Assembly (NCBI RefSeq): GCF_029892155.1
Contig: NZ_JARZAG010000006.1
Coordinates: 186,001-250,000 of the forward strand
Reading direction: 5' to 3'
DNA from: Kitasatospora sp. GAS204B
GTDB lineage: Bacteria > Actinomycetota > Actinomycetes > Streptomycetales > Streptomycetaceae
Length of the DNA stretch: 64,000 nt
Part shown: positions 16,423 to 25,292 of the stretch, piece after piece
Numbering within the stretch: position 1 is the first letter of the stretch
How the letters are laid out: each line of letters starts with the position of its first letter
Translations under genes and position numbers: made by a program
The notes under the pieces: generated by a model
Told to the model about the DNA's origin: nothing
The model's database searches: none
Seen by the model: only the letters and a program-made list of their open reading frames with translations

Positions 16423-17352
16423 TCAGTGCAAGAAGTGCAGGCAGAGCGTGTAGGAGTCCGCGCCCTGGTGCTGGTAGTAGCCGTCCGAGTCCTGGTAGCT
16501 CCGGCAGTTGTCGTCCGGGTTGCCGGAGCCGCTCACCTTGCCGACCACCCGGGCATCGGCCGACGGATCCGAACAGGGGAGCACCTCGACGTCCGGATGG
16601 TCGTCCGTGCTGCCGGCGACCGTGGCGCTGGCCCGGTTGTGCACGCAGTCGCCGACGGCCGCGGAGTCCGGGCTCTTCGGGGTCGGCCAGAGCAGCAGGC
16701 CGATGGCCAGCAGCGGGACCAGGAAACCGAGCACGGCCGGGCGCCCGAAGACCGGGCGACCCGGATTCATCGGCTGCCGGGGAGCACCGGGCAGCGGCGG
16801 CGCCAGCTTGTTGATCTTGGCGCGCTGCGGCAGGTTGATCAGCATGGTGATCGGGTTGATGATCGCCGAGGCGATGCCCCACCAGCCCTGCCACAGGCTC
16901 TTCGCGGTCATCGACCGGTGCGAGGCGATGCCGCAGTCGCGGCAGAACGGACCCCGGAGCTTGAGGAAGCGCATGATCACCAGGAACCCCTGGTGGCCGC
17001 GAATGGTGGCCTCCACGGCCGGGACCGAGCCGCAGAAACGGCAGCTGAGCCCGCCCTGGGCCTGCGGGTTGCCCGTCGGCCAGGCCTGCGGACCCGGCTG
17101 CGGCGGCATCCCGCCGTAGCCGTACGGAGCTTGGGCACCGGGCGGCGGGGCGTAGGCCTGCGCGGGCGGCGGGGCGTAGGCCTGCGGGGCGGGCACCGGC
17201 GCGCCCATCGGAGCGCCGTAGCCGCCGGCCGGAGCGGGGTACCCGTCCGCCGGCGGTCCGTACCCGCCCGGCGGCGGCCCGAAGGCGGCGGGCGGCGGCC
17301 CCGCGGGAGTCGGCGGCGACTGCAGCCCGTGCGAGGGCGGCGGAGTGGACAA
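16423..17352 (-). CDS. Pro/Gly/Tyr-rich membrane protein with zinc ribbon and LppU-like C-terminus
   Basis: A 309-residue membrane protein in three parts. The first is an N-terminal low-complexity region rich in Pro, Gly, Tyr and Ala (about residues 1-105). The second is a double CxxC zinc-ribbon (CRFCG ... CRDCG). The third follows one or two hydrophobic segments (VLGFLVPLLAIGLLLWP): a Cys-containing extracellular domain (VGDCVHN, VLPCSDPSA, NCRSYQ, YTLCLH) of the LppU/SCO3897 type. The TTG at 17352 was chosen because GGGGGA lies six bases upstream and the product then begins MSTPPP, the usual start in relatives. Function unknown; it is probably envelope-associated. Confidence 0.8.
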   Translation of the reverse strand: MSTPPPSHGLQSPPTPAGPPPAAFGPPPGGYGPPADGYPAPAGGYGAPMGAPVPAPQAYAPPPAQAYAPPPGAQAPYGYGGMPPQPGPQAWPTGNPQAQGGLSCRFCGSVPAVEATIRGHQGFLVIMRFLKLRGPFCRDCGIASHRSMTAKSLWQGWWGIASAIINPITMLINLPQRAKINKLAPPLPGAPRQPMNPGRPVFGRPAVLGFLVPLLAIGLLLWPTPKSPDSAAVGDCVHNRASATVAGSTDDHPDVEVLPCSDPSADARVVGKVSGSGNPDDNCRSYQDSDGYYQHQGADSYTLCLHFLH

Positions 17353-17639
17353 GGTGGATCCCCCGTGGTGAGTGAACGTCAACTGTGGCCGCGCTGCGCA
17401 GCCGAAGCCGCGACCCTATCGACAGCGCGAGGTCGGGCCAAAACCGGTTTCGGCGATATCGGCCGCCGACGACGAAGCGATTTCCAATCGTGACCGAACC
17501 GTCACGCCGTGCTCGCGGGCTCCCTGCTCAGCCGGGTTGCGGCTCGAGAGGTAAGCCATCGGTAAGGGGCTCACGCCACGCTGCTCGGGTCGGGCAGCGG
17601 GAGGAAGGATGAACATGCACGGAGCCAGGGGTTGCCCGC

Positions 17640-18380
17640 CTACAGGGCGCGGGCCAGCATCCGGTCGTGCAGGCGTTGGAGCGCCGGACCCGGTTCCACG
17701 CCCACCTCGCGCACCAGCAGGCGGCGGGTGCTGCGGAAGGCCGCCAGCGCCTCGGGCGTCCGGTTGTCCAGGTGCAGAGCGAGCATCAGCCGCTCGTGGA
17801 CCCGCTCGTCCAACGGGTGCTCACGGCACAGCTGATCGAGCTCGGGGAGCAGGTCCGCCTGCCGGCCGAGCCGGAGTCCCGCGTCGGTCCGGTCGAGCTG
17901 CACCGTCAGGTGCCGTTGCCGCAGGGGCTCGTGCCAGGCATCGCGCAACGTCATCGAGGGCACGTCCTCCAGCGGCGCGCCGCGCCACAGCCCGGTGGCT
18001 TCCGACAGCAGCCGGTACGCCTGCGCCCAGGCGCCTCGCGCGAGCGCCGCTCGGCCGTCCTGGGCGGCGGTTTCGAACCGGTGCAGGTCCAGCTCGTGCG
18101 GGCCGACCTCGAAGCGGTAGCCCGGCGGCCGGGTGACCAGCCGGGCGGCGATCGACGGGCCGAGCTGAAGGCGCAGCCGGCAGAGCCCGGTGTGCAGGGC
18201 CCCACGGGCGCCCTGCGGCGCGCGGCGGTCCCAGACCGCGTCCACCAGGGCGTCGAAGGAGACGGTGGCGCCGGCCCGGAGCAGCAGCGCCGCCAGCAGA
18301 TTTCGTTGCCGGTCGCCGGTGATGACCACCTCGCGTCCGTCCTCGCACGCCGACAACGGACCGAGTATCCCCAGTTGCAT
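17640..18380 (-). CDS. SARP-family transcriptional activator
   Basis: A 246-residue Streptomyces antibiotic regulatory protein of the small type. The N-terminal OmpR-like winged helix begins MQLGILGPLSACEDGREV, and the bacterial transcriptional activation domain includes LDLHRFETAAQDGRAALARG and the conserved LHDRMLA end. SARPs activate secondary-metabolite operons by binding heptad direct repeats near -35 regions. No other pathway-specific activator is in the window, so it may serve the phosphonate operon 2 kb away or the ketosynthase cluster. It is divergent from the NB-ARC/TPR gene across 153 bases. Confidence 0.88.
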   Translation of the reverse strand: MQLGILGPLSACEDGREVVITGDRQRNLLAALLLRAGATVSFDALVDAVWDRRAPQGARGALHTGLCRLRLQLGPSIAARLVTRPPGYRFEVGPHELDLHRFETAAQDGRAALARGAWAQAYRLLSEATGLWRGAPLEDVPSMTLRDAWHEPLRQRHLTVQLDRTDAGLRLGRQADLLPELDQLCREHPLDERVHERLMLALHLDNRTPEALAAFRSTRRLLVREVGVEPGPALQRLHDRMLARAL

Positions 18381-18533
18381 GTCAGTTCCTCGGATCACCA
18401 AAACAGTTGGGAGCCCCATCCTCGAACTGGACCGGTCTGTGCCTCCATGACGTTGGGTTGACGTTTTCCTGGTGCTTGCGACCCTGTCCGCGGTTATGGT
18501 GCCCGCAGGCGAGTCGGCATCCAGGGAGAGCAC

Positions 18534-21230
18534 GTGGCTGACACTGTCTTCGGAGCCCTGCTCCGGGAGAGCCGCCTTCGGGCGGGACTGACGCAGGACG
18601 CGCTGGCGGACCGGTCCGGGGTGTCCGTGCACTCGATCAGCGTGCTGGAGAGCGGACGTCGACGCCCGCGGCTCTCGTCGGTGGCCCGGCTGGCGGCAGC
18701 TCTGGAACTCGATCCGGAGGACCGCCGCCGAATACTCGCGGCTGCCCGAACATCTGACTCGACGACACTGGATGGTGACACAGCGGCAGCTGATGGCGCC
18801 AGCCCGTCAGCGGCGCCGAGCCGCATCCGGAGTCGATGTCAACTTCCGGCTGACACTAGGCTGTTCACCGGTCGCTCGCGGGAACTCGACGAACTGCTCG
18901 CGGTGGCCGCAGCGGCACCCGCCGGCAGCGCGGCGGGCATGGTGGTGGTCTCCGCGATCGACGGGATGGGTGGCGTGGGCAAGTCCGCCCTGGCCGTCCG
19001 CGCCGCCCACCGCCTGCGTGCCCAGTTCCCGGACGGGCAGCTCTTCGTCGACCTGCACGGCCACACGCCCGGGCGCCCACCGCTCACCGCCGCCGACGCC
19101 CTGGGCTGGTTGCTGCGCTCCCTGGACGTGCCGCCGCAGCAGATCCCGCAGGACCTGGGCGAGTGCGCCGCGTTCTACCGCGACCGGCTCGCCGACACCC
19201 GCACGCTGATCGTCCTGGACAACGCCGCGACCACCGCCCAGGTCCGTCCCCTGCTGCCCGGCACGCCCGGTTGCCTGGTCCTGATCACCAGTCGCAGCCG
19301 CCTCACCGGACTGGACGACGCGCACCTGCTGGCCCTGGACGTCCTCTCCGGGCCCGAAGCCGTCATGCTGCTGCACGAGGCCGCCGGCCCCGGCCGCATC
19401 CCGGCCGACCACCCCGCGATCGCCGAACTGGTCGCCCTGTGCGGCAACCTGCCACTGGCGATCCGCATCACCGCCGCCCGGCTGCGCCACCATCGCGCCC
19501 TGCGCCTGGAGGACCTGGTCGCGCAACTGGGCGACGAGCACCACCGCCTGGACCACCTCGCCGACGAGGACCGCAGTCTGGCCGCCGTCTTCGCCACCTC
19601 CGTCGCCGATCTGCCCTGGGCCGAACGGCAGTTGTTCGTCCTCCTCGGCCAGGTCCCGGGAGCGGACTTCGACGCCTACGCCGCCGCCAACCTGATCGGC
19701 GGCGACCACCGCACGGCCGAACGCCTGTTGGAGTCCCTGCTGCAGCACAGCCTGCTCACCCAGCGCACTCCCGGCCGCTACCGCTTCCACGACCTCGTCG
19801 GACTGTACGCGCGGGCGCTGAGCGACCAGCAGAGCGGGCGGGCGGACGACCGCGAGGCCGCGCTGGAACGTCCGGCCGCACTGGAACGTCTGGGGGACTA
19901 CTACCGCCACACCGCCGAGCAGGCCGACCGCCACCTTGCCCGCCGCACCCGCGGCGGCGGCGCACCGGCGACCGGCACCGAACCCGCCGTGGCACCCCGG
20001 CTGCCCGATCGCGACGCCGCGCTGCGCTGGATGCGCGCCGAGCGGGACAACCTGATCGCCCAGGCCGCCGACGCCCGGCACCCGCGGGCGATCGCCATCA
20101 CCGCCGCCCTGGCCGCCGTCCTCCTGATGGACGGCCCGTGGACCCGGGCCGCGGCCCTGCACCAGGCCGCGGCGACGGCCGCCCACGAGCTGGGCGACCT
20201 CGCGGGCAAGGCCGGCGCCCTGTGCGATCTGGGCCGCATCCGGCACGCGACCGGCGACTACCGGGCCTCGGGCGACTTCTACGACCGGGCACTGGCCATC
20301 TACCAGGACCTCGGCGACCGTGCGGGGGAGGCGGTCGGCCTGCACGAGCTGGGCCGGATCCGGCTCCTCACCGGGGACCTGCTGGCCGCGGGCGACCTGC
20401 ACGAGCGGGCGCTGGCGATCTTCCAGGACCTCGGCGACCGCCTGGGAGAAGCACGCACGCTCTGCGACCTGGGCCGCGTACGGCATTCGCTCGGCGACTC
20501 GCCCGCCGCCGTCCAGCTGACCGTGCGTGTCCTGACGATCTATCAGGAGCTCGGCGACCGCCGAGGCGAGGCCGGAGCGTTGCACGACCTGGCCTACATC
20601 CTGGACGAGACCGGCGACTTCACGGGCGCCGCCGACCCGTACCAGCGCTCCCTGGCGATCTACCAGGATCTGGGCAGCGGCCAGGGCCGCGCCAACGCCC
20701 TGCGCGGTCTGGGCCGGGTCCGGCACGCGACCGGGGACCTGCTGGCCGCGGCCGAGCTGCACGAGCAGGCGCTGGCGATCTGCCAGGAGATCGGCAGCCG
20801 CCAGGGCGAGGCGGACTCGCTGCGCTGCCTGGGCCGGGTCCGGCACGCGACCGGCGAGGTCACCGCCGCCGCGGCGCTCTACCGGCGAGCCCTGGCGATC
20901 TACCAGGACATCGGCAGCCGCCTCGGCGAGACCCTGCTGCGCATCGACCTGGCCGCGCTGGTCGCCGACACCGAAGGCCCGCACGAAGCCCGGGCGCTCT
21001 ACCGGCAGGCCCGGCACCTGGCCCGCGAGACCCGCAACCCCCGTGAGGAGGCCCGGGCGCTGGAAGGCGCCGCCCGTTGCGCGCAGTCGCTGGGCGACCT
21101 GGCCGGAGCGCTGGCCGACCTGCGCCGGGCCACCGCCTGCTACCGACGCATCGGCGCCCCCGAAGCCCACGCGGTGGCGGCCCGCCTCAGCGCCCTGGAA
21201 GGCACGGAGTCGCCGGGGACGGCCAGTTGA
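18534..21230 (+). CDS. HTH / NB-ARC ATPase / TPR regulator
   Basis: An 898-residue STAND-type protein. An XRE-family helix-turn-helix occupies residues 3-60 (LTQDALADRSGVSVHSISVLE). A NB-ARC-like ATPase follows the LFTGR motif, with Walker A GMGGVGKSA at about 144 and Walker B-like LIVLDNA near 227. A C-terminal array of about seven near-identical 40-residue TPR units runs from about 553 to 830, with a repeated core like ALAIYQDLGDR. Such proteins are nucleotide-gated regulators in streptomycetes. The GTG start has AGGGAGA upstream. It is divergent from the SARP gene, so the two may share a promoter region. It is convergent with the next gene, with a hairpin at the stop codon. Confidence 0.88.
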   Translation: MADTVFGALLRESRLRAGLTQDALADRSGVSVHSISVLESGRRRPRLSSVARLAAALELDPEDRRRILAAARTSDSTTLDGDTAAADGASPSAAPSRIRSRCQLPADTRLFTGRSRELDELLAVAAAAPAGSAAGMVVVSAIDGMGGVGKSALAVRAAHRLRAQFPDGQLFVDLHGHTPGRPPLTAADALGWLLRSLDVPPQQIPQDLGECAAFYRDRLADTRTLIVLDNAATTAQVRPLLPGTPGCLVLITSRSRLTGLDDAHLLALDVLSGPEAVMLLHEAAGPGRIPADHPAIAELVALCGNLPLAIRITAARLRHHRALRLEDLVAQLGDEHHRLDHLADEDRSLAAVFATSVADLPWAERQLFVLLGQVPGADFDAYAAANLIGGDHRTAERLLESLLQHSLLTQRTPGRYRFHDLVGLYARALSDQQSGRADDREAALERPAALERLGDYYRHTAEQADRHLARRTRGGGAPATGTEPAVAPRLPDRDAALRWMRAERDNLIAQAADARHPRAIAITAALAAVLLMDGPWTRAAALHQAAATAAHELGDLAGKAGALCDLGRIRHATGDYRASGDFYDRALAIYQDLGDRAGEAVGLHELGRIRLLTGDLLAAGDLHERALAIFQDLGDRLGEARTLCDLGRVRHSLGDSPAAVQLTVRVLTIYQELGDRRGEAGALHDLAYILDETGDFTGAADPYQRSLAIYQDLGSGQGRANALRGLGRVRHATGDLLAAAELHEQALAICQEIGSRQGEADSLRCLGRVRHATGEVTAAAALYRRALAIYQDIGSRLGETLLRIDLAALVADTEGPHEARALYRQARHLARETRNPREEARALEGAARCAQSLGDLAGALADLRRATACYRRIGAPEAHAVAARLSALEGTESPGTAS
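20194..20990 (+). repeat. Tandem 120-bp repeats encoding TPR units
   Basis: Inside the NB-ARC/TPR gene, consecutive 120-bp units encode 40-residue TPRs with phrases such as LGRVRHATGDLLAAAELHE recurring. The high DNA similarity between units suggests recent expansion and a potential for recombination-driven copy-number change. Confidence 0.8.
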
Positions 21231-21261
21231 CGACCGTGCACGGCTGCCCGGGCGGTCGTCA
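21228..21261. terminator. Hairpin terminator between convergent genes
   Basis: A perfect 9-bp stem (21228-21236 with 21253-21261) with a 16-base loop. The left arm includes the stop codon of the TPR regulator. It is positioned to end transcription from both directions. Confidence 0.65.
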
Positions 21262-21268
21262 GCGGGCG

Positions 21269-21772
21269 TCACCCCCGAGCGAGGTGGCGGCGGGTGGTGC
21301 GGACCACCTCGTGCCAGAACGGCGCGGCGGTCAGGTAGACGCCGAGCCCGGCCAGCAGGCCGATCGAGACGTCGACGCTCACTCGCCCCTGCTTGGCCCA
21401 GTAGACGTCCTGTAGGTCCAGCAGCAGGGCGAACTCGTCGCTGATCAGCGCCGCGCCCATGCCGTAGACCGCCGCGACGGCGGGGTGACCGACCGCCTGC
21501 CGGTCGCCGCGGACCGCGACCAGCCCGACCGTCGCCAGCGCCGCGATGCCGATGTTGTAGTGGTGCAGGTGCTTGCCACCGGCCGAGATGTTCCCCCAGG
21601 GCAGCCAGCCGCCCCTGATCCCGTGCGTGATGACCCGGACGGTGCCGAAGGTCGCCCCGAACGAGGCCCAGGTCACCACCAGCGAGCGTTTGGTCGGGGT
21701 CAGGTGGCGGTCGGCCGCCTGCCGCCACTCCTCCAGCAGCTTGAGCGCCTCGCCTGCTTGGCCGGTTCCCAT
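21269..21772 (-). CDS. Conserved actinobacterial integral membrane protein
   Basis: A 167-residue protein with about four hydrophobic segments and a short N-terminal cytosolic helix (LKLLEEWRQAADRHL). The conserved polar motifs HLHHYNIG and DEFALLLDLQDVYW between membrane segments suggest a metal or cofactor site, but no function is known to me. The ATG at 21772 (MGTGQAGEAL) was chosen over an upstream frame extension of Arg-rich sequence that lacks conservation features. It stands alone, convergent with the TPR regulator. Confidence 0.7.
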   Translation of the reverse strand: MGTGQAGEALKLLEEWRQAADRHLTPTKRSLVVTWASFGATFGTVRVITHGIRGGWLPWGNISAGGKHLHHYNIGIAALATVGLVAVRGDRQAVGHPAVAAVYGMGAALISDEFALLLDLQDVYWAKQGRVSVDVSIGLLAGLGVYLTAAPFWHEVVRTTRRHLARG

Positions 21773-22104
21773 CACACACCTCCGCCGACGGCGTCCGGGA
21801 TCACCCCGCCGGCTCAACGCTAGGCCGAGCCGGGCCCCGCCGCAGCGCAGGGCCTCGGCAGGCCAGGCACGCGCGCACGCGACGCGCGGGCGATGATCGC
21901 GGCCCTCCCCGCGCCGGCGCCGTGCGAATTGCCGCCCACCGCGGCCTGCGCGGACTCGCTCCCGCCGGCCCCACCGACCGCCCCGCAGTCGAGCTCCCTG
22001 GCCGACAACCGGTGTGACGAGGTGTCAGTCGCGAGAGCCGCCGGTGACGGAGCGCACCACCAGGCTCGGGGCGGGTCGCGGTGGTCCCGTTCAGCGGAGA
22101 TCGT
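21773..22104. other. Intergenic region without a recognised gene
   Basis: About 330 bases between the membrane protein gene and the bL37 terminator. All six frames look non-coding by composition. Nothing beyond presumed promoter sequence for the membrane protein gene was seen. Confidence 0.5.
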
Positions 22105-22150
22105 CCACCCCTGTACGACCGGGCCGACCGGCCCGGCCGTGCAGGGGTGG
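22105..22150 (-). terminator. Strong hairpin terminator after bL37
   Basis: A 46-base near-perfect stem-loop (arms from CCACCCCTG to CAGGGGTGG, with an inner GGGCC/GGCCC stem) lying five bases downstream of the bL37 stop codon on the minus strand. Confidence 0.75.
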
Positions 22151-22154
22151 ACAC

Positions 22155-22232
22155 TCAGCACTGGGGCCGGCGGCCGTGATTGGCCTTGTGCCGGCAGCGT
22201 GCCTTCTTCTTGCGACGACGCTTCGATGACAT
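22155..22232 (-). CDS. 50S ribosomal protein bL37 (25 residues)
   Basis: A 25-residue, extremely basic peptide, MSSKRRRKKKARCRHKANH followed by GRRPQC. It matches the pattern of the actinobacterial ribosomal peptide bL37 found in mycobacterial ribosome structures and widely conserved in streptomycetes (K/R-rich start, central ANHG, terminal RP). A good ribosome binding site (GAGAGGAG, six bases upstream) precedes the ATG, and a strong terminator follows. It is easily missed in annotation because of its size. The Cys residues at positions 13 and 25 are unusual for so basic a peptide. Confidence 0.8.
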   Translation of the reverse strand: MSSKRRRKKKARCRHKANHGRRPQC

Positions 22233-22368
22233 GGCCACTCCTCTCGTAGAGATGGTCTGTTCACCCTCTCTCCAAGGTTGCACACCGGGCCCTGGGCGGC
22301 GCGCCGTCCAGCACGGACCGGCGGCGGGGGCGGCGGGGAAGCCCATCGGCCCCGCCGCCGCACCGGCC

Positions 22369-24033
22369 TCAGGCCACGGTCAGCAGCGTCCGGATCCGCT
22401 CCGCGCCCAGCGCCAGCAGCAGGGTGGGCAGCCGCGGACCGGTGTCCCGGCCCACCAGCAGCTCGTAGAGCAGGACGAAAAGCTCCCGCTGCGCCGCCTT
22501 CAGCTCCGGGGTCGCCGGGGTGTCCAGGGGCAGACCGGCCTGCTGCTTGGGCACGCCGTAGACCAGGGTGGTCAGGCCGGGCACGGACCAGTGCTCGTCG
22601 AGACCGTCGAGCAGCAGCTTGATGGCCTCCCGCTGCTGCGGCGCCAGCTGCTCCAGTCGCTCGCGGTCCGGCGCCGTGCGCACCTGGGTGCGTTCCCCGG
22701 CGGGGACGTAACCGTTCACCCAGGCCTGCGCGCGGTCCAGCCGCGGCCGAGCCTCGTCGAGATCGGCCAGCGGCTCCTCGATGGTGAAGTCCCGCAGGAT
22801 CCGCAGGGTCTGCTCGGGGTCACCCGTCGTGATGTCCGCGACCGACGCCAGCGTGCGGAACGGCAGCGGGCGCGAGGTCGCGGGCAGCGTCCGGGAGGCC
22901 GTACGCAGGCAGCGCTCGCGCACCGCGATCTCGGTCGGCTCGGCCGTCCCGGCGGCCACCTTGCGGCCCAGGGCGTCCCACTCGTCGTACAGGCGCAGGA
23001 TCTCCTGGTCGAACGCGACGGTGATCGACTGCCGGGGCTGGCGCCGGCCGTACACCCAGCGCATCAGCGGTGCTTCGAGGATCTGCAGGGCATCGGTCGG
23101 CGTCGGCGCGCCGCCCGCCGAGCCGGACATCTTCGCCATCCCGCTGATGCCGACGAAGCTGTAGCCGAGGAAGGCCGGCGGGTGGCCCTCGAAGATCTCG
23201 CGCACCACCTGGGAACCGACGGTGAACGAGGAGCCGGGCGAGGAGTGGTCGACGCCGCCGGCCTCGAAGGTGACGCCCTCGTAGGCCCAGCGCATCGGCC
23301 AGTCGACCTTCCACACCAGCTTCCCGCCGTCGGCGCCGGCCAGCTCGAAACCGTCCTGGTGACCGCACTCGCAGCGGTAGCGGATCGCGCTGGTCACCTC
23401 GTCGAAGGAGTCGATCGCGGTGGTGTCCCGGCCGCAGGCCGCGCAGTACGGCTTGTACGGGTAGTAGCCGCTGCCCGCGACCTCCTCCTCGCCGTCCTCG
23501 TCCGGCGCCTGCGCGTCCTCGGGCTTCTTCGCGGTGCGGTAGCGGCCGAGGACGGCGTCGATCTTCTCCCGGTTCCGCATGGCGTGCAGGATCTGCTCGC
23601 GGTAGGCACCCGAGGTGTACATCTGCGTCTGGCTGATCTCGGTGACCTCGACCCCGAGCTCGGCGAGCGCGGCCCGGAACGGGACCTTGAAGTGCTCCGC
23701 CCAGCTCTCGTGCTCGCCGCACGGGTCCGGCACCGCCGACAGCGGGCGTCCGATGTGCTCGGCGAACGAGGCCGGCAGGCCGGCCGGCACCTTGCGCAGC
23801 CGGTCGTAGTCGTCCCACGACAGGATGTGCCGGCAGTCCAGCCCGCGGCGGCGCAGCTCGTCCGCGACGAAGTGCGGGACCATGATCTCGCGCAGGTTGC
23901 CCAGGTGGATCGGCCCGGACGGGCTGATCCCCGACGCGCACACCAGCGGCCCGGCAGAGCCCCGGCGTTTCGCCTCGGCGATCACCTGGTCCGCTGCCGC
24001 GACCACCCAATCGCCTTGCTTCACGCCTGCCAC
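22369..24033 (-). CDS. lysS: Class I lysyl-tRNA synthetase
   Basis: A 554-residue class I (archaeal-type) LysRS. The HIGH-equivalent SGPIHLGN is near residue 42 and the KMSKS-equivalent is MAKMSGS. A CxxC/CxCG zinc-binding pair (CAACG ... CECGHQDG) and the LysK-specific C-terminal helical domain are present. The enzyme ligates lysine to tRNA-Lys with chemistry unrelated to class II LysS. The GTG at 24033 is supported by AGGAGG six bases upstream; an upstream in-frame ATG would add a non-conserved extension. Streptomycetes often carry both classes; whether this genome also has class II cannot be told here. It is monocistronic. Confidence 0.93.
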   Translation of the reverse strand: MAGVKQGDWVVAAADQVIAEAKRRGSAGPLVCASGISPSGPIHLGNLREIMVPHFVADELRRRGLDCRHILSWDDYDRLRKVPAGLPASFAEHIGRPLSAVPDPCGEHESWAEHFKVPFRAALAELGVEVTEISQTQMYTSGAYREQILHAMRNREKIDAVLGRYRTAKKPEDAQAPDEDGEEEVAGSGYYPYKPYCAACGRDTTAIDSFDEVTSAIRYRCECGHQDGFELAGADGGKLVWKVDWPMRWAYEGVTFEAGGVDHSSPGSSFTVGSQVVREIFEGHPPAFLGYSFVGISGMAKMSGSAGGAPTPTDALQILEAPLMRWVYGRRQPRQSITVAFDQEILRLYDEWDALGRKVAAGTAEPTEIAVRERCLRTASRTLPATSRPLPFRTLASVADITTGDPEQTLRILRDFTIEEPLADLDEARPRLDRAQAWVNGYVPAGERTQVRTAPDRERLEQLAPQQREAIKLLLDGLDEHWSVPGLTTLVYGVPKQQAGLPLDTPATPELKAAQRELFVLLYELLVGRDTGPRLPTLLLALGAERIRTLLTVA

Positions 24034-24280
24034 GCCTTGCCTCCTGTCATACGGTTCACCCAGTTGATCACCGGAAGGATACAGCCAGGCGGCTTGCCAC
24101 CGCGCTGCCTCTGACCTCGGGCGGCGCCGAGCACCGAGCCGTACGGAGAGCTGACGGCTGGTCAGTTCCACGACGCCGTCCAGGCGGATGCCGGACGAGT
24201 TCGGTGGCCCTGTGGGCGGCCGCCTGCCGCGGTGCCGCAGACTGGGGCCGATCGCTCGACCGACCAGAGGATGGATTTCG

Positions 24281-25144
24281 ATGGCTGACCGGCCCTTGAC
24301 GCTGATGGCAGTGCACGCCCACCCGGACGACGAGGCGACGGGAACGGGGGGTGTCCTCGGGCGTTACGCGGCGGAGGGCATCCGCACGGTGCTCGTCACG
24401 TGTACCGACGGTGGCTGCGGCGACGGTCCGGGCGGCATCAAGCCCGGCGACCCCGGCCATGATGCCGCCGCCGTCGCCGCGATGCGTCGAAGTGAGCTCG
24501 AGGCGAGCTGCGAAGTCCTCGGCGTCAGCCACCTCGAGCTGCTCGGGTACGCCGACTCCGGAATGATGGGCTGGCCCGCCAACGACGCGCCCGGATCGTT
24601 CTGGAGCACCCCCGTGGACGAGGCGGCCGCTCGCCTGGCCGAGCTGATGCTGCGCTACCAGCCCGACGTGGTGGTGACCTACGACGAGAACGGGTTCTAC
24701 GGTCACCCCGATCACATCCAGGCGAACCGGATCACGATGGCGGCGCTGGCGCTCACCGGGCTGGCGCAGAAGGTGTACTGGACGACGGCGCCGCGTTCGA
24801 TGATGCAGAAGTTCGGCGAGATCATGCGCGAGTTCGGCGCGGACTGGGAGGAGCCGGCTCCGTCCGGGGACTCCTCCGGGGGCTCTGAGGGCTCCGGGGA
24901 CAGTGCGGTGCCCGACATCGGGCTGCCCGACGAGGAGATCACCACGTGGGTGGACACCACGGAGTTCGGCGGTCACAAGTTCGACGCCCTGGCCGCACAC
25001 GCCAGCCAGAGTGAGAACATCTTCTTCCTGCGGATGGGCAAGGAGCGGTTCACCGAGCTGATGGGCGTGGAGACGTTCGTCCGGGTCCACGACAGCACCG
25101 GCGCCGCCCTGCCGGAGGACGACCTCTTCGCCGGCCTGCGCTGA
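24281..25144 (+). CDS. PIG-L family deacetylase (MshB/Mca-like)
   Basis: A 287-residue zinc-dependent N-deacetylase of the LmbE/PIG-L family. The metal motif AHPDDE is at residues 13-18 and the second motif HPDH at about 145. It resembles the mycothiol enzymes MshB (GlcNAc-Ins deacetylase) and Mca (mycothiol S-conjugate amidase), but an acidic Ser/Gly insertion (PSGDSSGGSEGSGDSA) near residue 200 is atypical. The substrate is therefore uncertain. ATG 24281 begins the conserved sequence. A strong hairpin lies 40 bases after the stop. The protein is cytosolic and apparently monocistronic. Confidence 0.85.
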   Translation: MADRPLTLMAVHAHPDDEATGTGGVLGRYAAEGIRTVLVTCTDGGCGDGPGGIKPGDPGHDAAAVAAMRRSELEASCEVLGVSHLELLGYADSGMMGWPANDAPGSFWSTPVDEAAARLAELMLRYQPDVVVTYDENGFYGHPDHIQANRITMAALALTGLAQKVYWTTAPRSMMQKFGEIMREFGADWEEPAPSGDSSGGSEGSGDSAVPDIGLPDEEITTWVDTTEFGGHKFDALAAHASQSENIFFLRMGKERFTELMGVETFVRVHDSTGAALPEDDLFAGLR

Positions 25145-25183
25145 GCTCGGGCTACTGGTTCGAGGGGCCCGGATCGGGGAGCG

Positions 25184-25214
25184 GACCGCGGCGCGGGAGG
25201 TGAGCGCCGCGGTC
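25184..25214 (+). terminator. Hairpin terminator after PIG-L deacetylase gene
   Basis: A perfect 11-bp GC-rich stem (25184-25194 with 25204-25214) and a 9-base loop, about 40 bases downstream of the stop codon. Confidence 0.7.
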
Positions 25215-25292
25215 TCCGTCGGTTTCACGGAAGGAACCACACCGCGGGGAAGGCCCGGGACGGGCCGTCCAGCACGTACGAAGGCAGGGAAG

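Noticed and set aside
18807-21779. A 990-codon minus-strand frame opposite the NB-ARC/TPR gene
   Set aside because: Antisense shadow; the TPR repeats, HTH and Walker A are all on the plus strand.
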